In this document: positions 4,671 through 6,008 of the stretch, piece after piece
Numbering within the stretch: position 1 is the stretch's first letter
How the letters are laid out: every line of letters begins with the position of its first letter
Assembly: GCA_947631485.1 (NCBI GenBank)
Contig: CANRLJ010000052.1
Location: 1-6,008, forward strand
Reading direction: 5' to 3'
From: an uncultured Clostridia bacterium
Lineage (GTDB): Bacteria; Bacillota; Clostridia; Christensenellales; UBA1242
Length of the DNA stretch: 6,008 nucleotides
Made by a program: the position numbers and the translations under genes
The notes under the pieces: model-generated
What the model saw: only the letters and a program-made list of their open reading frames with translations
What the model was told of the DNA's origin: nothing
The model's database searches: none

Positions 4671-4687
4671 AAAAAAAGGAGAAAATT

Positions 4688-5503
4688 ATGTTTATTGGAG
4701 ATAGAGGTCAGCCAAAACAGTTCACTTACACCCGAAGAAATTATGATGTCATAATCGACAACGAAAAATTGACGCTTTTAAAACTCAATCAAAACCTTGG
4801 GTTTTACAATATCATTGGACAGGGCAAAATCAAGGACACCGAAATATATTATGACACTGAAAAGAAACTTCTTTCAGGTGCGGGCTTGTTGCTCAGGAAA
4901 AAAATCACCCCAAAGCGAACTTATTTTTCTTTGGTCAGAATAAGTGGCATGGACAACATAGAAAACCGCGAGAAAAAATCCTTTTTGGGCGAGTGCGAAG
5001 AGGGTGACAATCCAAGTGACTTTCCAGAGCAAATTGCCGAAGAGATAAACAGAATTTTCAACAATCTCTTCACAATCAATGTTGTGGACATAGTCAAACA
5101 CTGCTCACCTTATATAAGAATAGACATCTCCGGCAACAGATACAAATTGGTCAGCGGGACGGGTTGCGAGGCAGAAATCACATTTGAAACGCTGAAAATC
5201 CGAGATATGCGCACAGGTCGAAAAGCCAAAAGAAGAAACTTTTCTATCGAGATGGCAGATGACGCAAACTACAAGAAGGAAAGAGAGGAAATTTTGGATG
5301 TCATTGACAGGCATTGCAAAGAGGTGTTCTTTGTCAGAAGAAACAGGTTTGAAATTGCCGAAGCCACAGTTGTGAAGCCATATGAAATTGCTGCCGCAGA
5401 ATTTGAAAAGGCGCAGGAAAACGGCGAAAAGGTGAAAAAGAAGAAGTCAAAGAAAGACCTTGAAGAAGAATTTAAACAACAAGAAGAAACCACTAATCAA
5501 TAG
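4688..5503 (+). CDS. Divergent CYTH-like (triphosphate tunnel) domain protein
   Basis: CYTH proteins form a beta-barrel tunnel that binds triphosphate or polyphosphate groups (adenylate cyclase, thiamine triphosphatase and inorganic triphosphatase types). The 271-aa protein carries TEIYYDTEKKLLSGAGLLLRKK (from residue 51), close to the family pattern YYDT..LxxxGxxLRxR. It then has YFSLVRIS (79-86), a helical middle (112-140), and a strand-rich second half with YIRIDISGNRYKLV (142-155), AEITFETLKIRD (162-173) and FSIEMADD (185-192), like the strands that carry basic and acidic tunnel residues. The N-terminal ExExK signature is not visible. The last 50 residues are a highly charged, Lys/Glu-rich tail (VKKKKSKKDLEEEF), probably disordered or coiled. 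GGAG (4678-4681) is 6 nt before the ATG. The TAG stop sits inside the terminator. The family call rests on motif resemblance only. Confidence 0.6.
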   Translation: MFIGDRGQPKQFTYTRRNYDVIIDNEKLTLLKLNQNLGFYNIIGQGKIKDTEIYYDTEKKLLSGAGLLLRKKITPKRTYFSLVRISGMDNIENREKKSFLGECEEGDNPSDFPEQIAEEINRIFNNLFTINVVDIVKHCSPYIRIDISGNRYKLVSGTGCEAEITFETLKIRDMRTGRKAKRRNFSIEMADDANYKKEREEILDVIDRHCKEVFFVRRNRFEIAEATVVKPYEIAAAEFEKAQENGEKVKKKKSKKDLEEEFKQQEETTNQ

Positions 5504-5512
5504 TGGTTTTTT
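5487..5512 (+). terminator. Intrinsic terminator overlapping the CYTH-like stop codon
   Basis: AAACCACTA (5487-5495) and TAGTGGTTT (5501-5509) form a perfect 9-bp stem with a 5-nt ATCAA loop, followed by a T-run (5507-5512, then ATTTT). The last coding codons and the TAG stop are part of the hairpin. Confidence 0.9.
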
Positions 5513-5556
5513 ATTTTGCCCAGCATTTAGAAAAAGAAAAGTGCATAAAATAAAAG

Positions 5557-6008
5557 GTGAAGAAAAACAACCTAAACTTTTTTACAAAACTTGCCTATGG
5601 TGTCGGCAATTTGGGTTATGGCTCAATGGGGCAGACGGTGAGCAGTTTTATCATGTTTTTTGGGACAAGCGTGTTGGGGTTGCCGGGCATTTTGGTGGGC
5701 ACAACCATTGCAATAACATCACTTTGGGATGGGCTTTCCGACCCACTTGTTGGATATCTTTCTGACAAAACACGAAGCCGATTTTTTGGCAGGCGGCTTG
5801 GACATATGCTGTTTGCAAGTTTTGCCCTTGCCCTAAACAACATTTTGCTTTGGCTTTGTCCAAGCAGTTCCAATCAAGCAGTGCTGATTTTGTGGTTGTT
5901 TGGATTTTTGATATTGCAAGAAACTTTTAACACCTTTTTTGCAACCCCATATGCCGCACTTTGCATTGATATTGCACCCGACTACAACGACCAAACAAAG
6001 ATGCAGGG
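5557..6008 (+). CDS. GPH-family (MelB-like) sugar:cation symporter, 3'-truncated
   Basis: This is an inner-membrane carrier of the major facilitator superfamily, glycoside-pentoside-hexuronide:cation branch, which takes up sugars with Na+ or H+. The frame runs from an in-frame TAA at 5551-5553 to the window end with no stop. The first possible start is GTG at 5557, giving about 150 residues of an expected roughly 450. The start MKKNNLNFFTKLAYGVGNLGYG fits the usual N-terminus. The key loop WDGLSDPLVGYLSDKTRSRF (57-76) matches the MelB cation site, with Asp58 and Asp62 aligned to MelB Asp55 and Asp59, followed by FGRRLG. Hydrophobic segments lie at about 28-56, 83-101 and 107-120, then FATPYAALCIDIAPDYNDQTK (128-148). 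The ribosome site is poor: the only SD-like AGGTGA (5555-5560) overlaps the GTG itself. The substrate cannot be named. Confidence 0.88.
   Translation, partial: MKKNNLNFFTKLAYGVGNLGYGSMGQTVSSFIMFFGTSVLGLPGILVGTTIAITSLWDGLSDPLVGYLSDKTRSRFFGRRLGHMLFASFALALNNILLWLCPSSSNQAVLILWLFGFLILQETFNTFFATPYAALCIDIAPDYNDQTKMQ

Noticed and set aside
5460..5765. 101-aa plus-strand open frame across the CYTH-gene end and the symporter start
   Set aside because: It overlaps the terminator of the previous gene and runs out of frame with the MelB-like protein, whose motifs are clear in another frame. Its translation has no family features.
1..6008. CRISPR array, insertion sequence, phage or toxin-antitoxin cassette
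   Set aside because: No regularly spaced direct repeats, transposase motifs, target-site duplications or paired small toxin/antitoxin frames could be found on reading both strands.

Overview
The window is AT-rich and gene-dense, with 9 clear protein genes plus one probable small one in about 6 kb. It looks like part of a chromosome from an anaerobic, low-GC Gram-positive bacterium (Bacillota, Clostridia-like). Supporting signs are strong GGAG/GGAGG ribosome sites, sigma-A type promoters, intrinsic terminators with long U-runs, a rubrerythrin, the iron-sulfur epoxyqueuosine reductase QueH (an alternative to QueG common in anaerobes), a type I signal peptidase with one N-terminal membrane anchor, and an HU protein. 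I cannot name the genus. No rRNA, tRNA, CRISPR array, insertion sequence or phage gene is visible.

Layout. (1) 2-691: the 3' two thirds of prfA (release factor 1), closed by an intrinsic terminator. (2) 784-1350: an unrecognised 188-aa protein with its own near-perfect promoter and terminator. (3) 1373-1549, minus strand: a 58-aa Asn/Leu-rich small protein, convergent with gene 2 and sharing its terminator. It is divergent from (4) 1707-2042, an ArsR-family repressor. The 157-bp region between them is full of TTGAC/GTCAA repeats and inverted repeats. (5) 2090-2632 queH and (6) 2625-3539 a long type I signal peptidase overlap by 8 bp and form an operon. Its promoter lies so close to the queH ATG that the mRNA would be essentially leaderless. 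(7) 3624-3899: HU, with its own promoter, codon use typical of high expression, and a bidirectional terminator shared with (8) 3974-4588, a minus-strand rubrerythrin. (9) 4688-5503: a divergent CYTH-like protein, transcribed away from rubrerythrin from a 99-bp region with two overlapping palindromes. (10) 5557 to the window end: the N-terminal part of a GPH/MelB-type sugar:cation symporter with a GTG start.

Most of the window is ordinary housekeeping (translation termination, tRNA queuosine modification, secretion, nucleoid, peroxide defence, sugar uptake). The genes do not form one obvious pathway, and I do not see a convincing new multi-gene system. The parts most worth a second look are the arsR/small-protein divergent unit with its repeat cluster, the leaderless-looking queH promoter, the CYTH-like protein that lacks the usual N-terminal catalytic signature, the orphan 188-aa gene, and the palindromic rubrerythrin/CYTH regulatory region.
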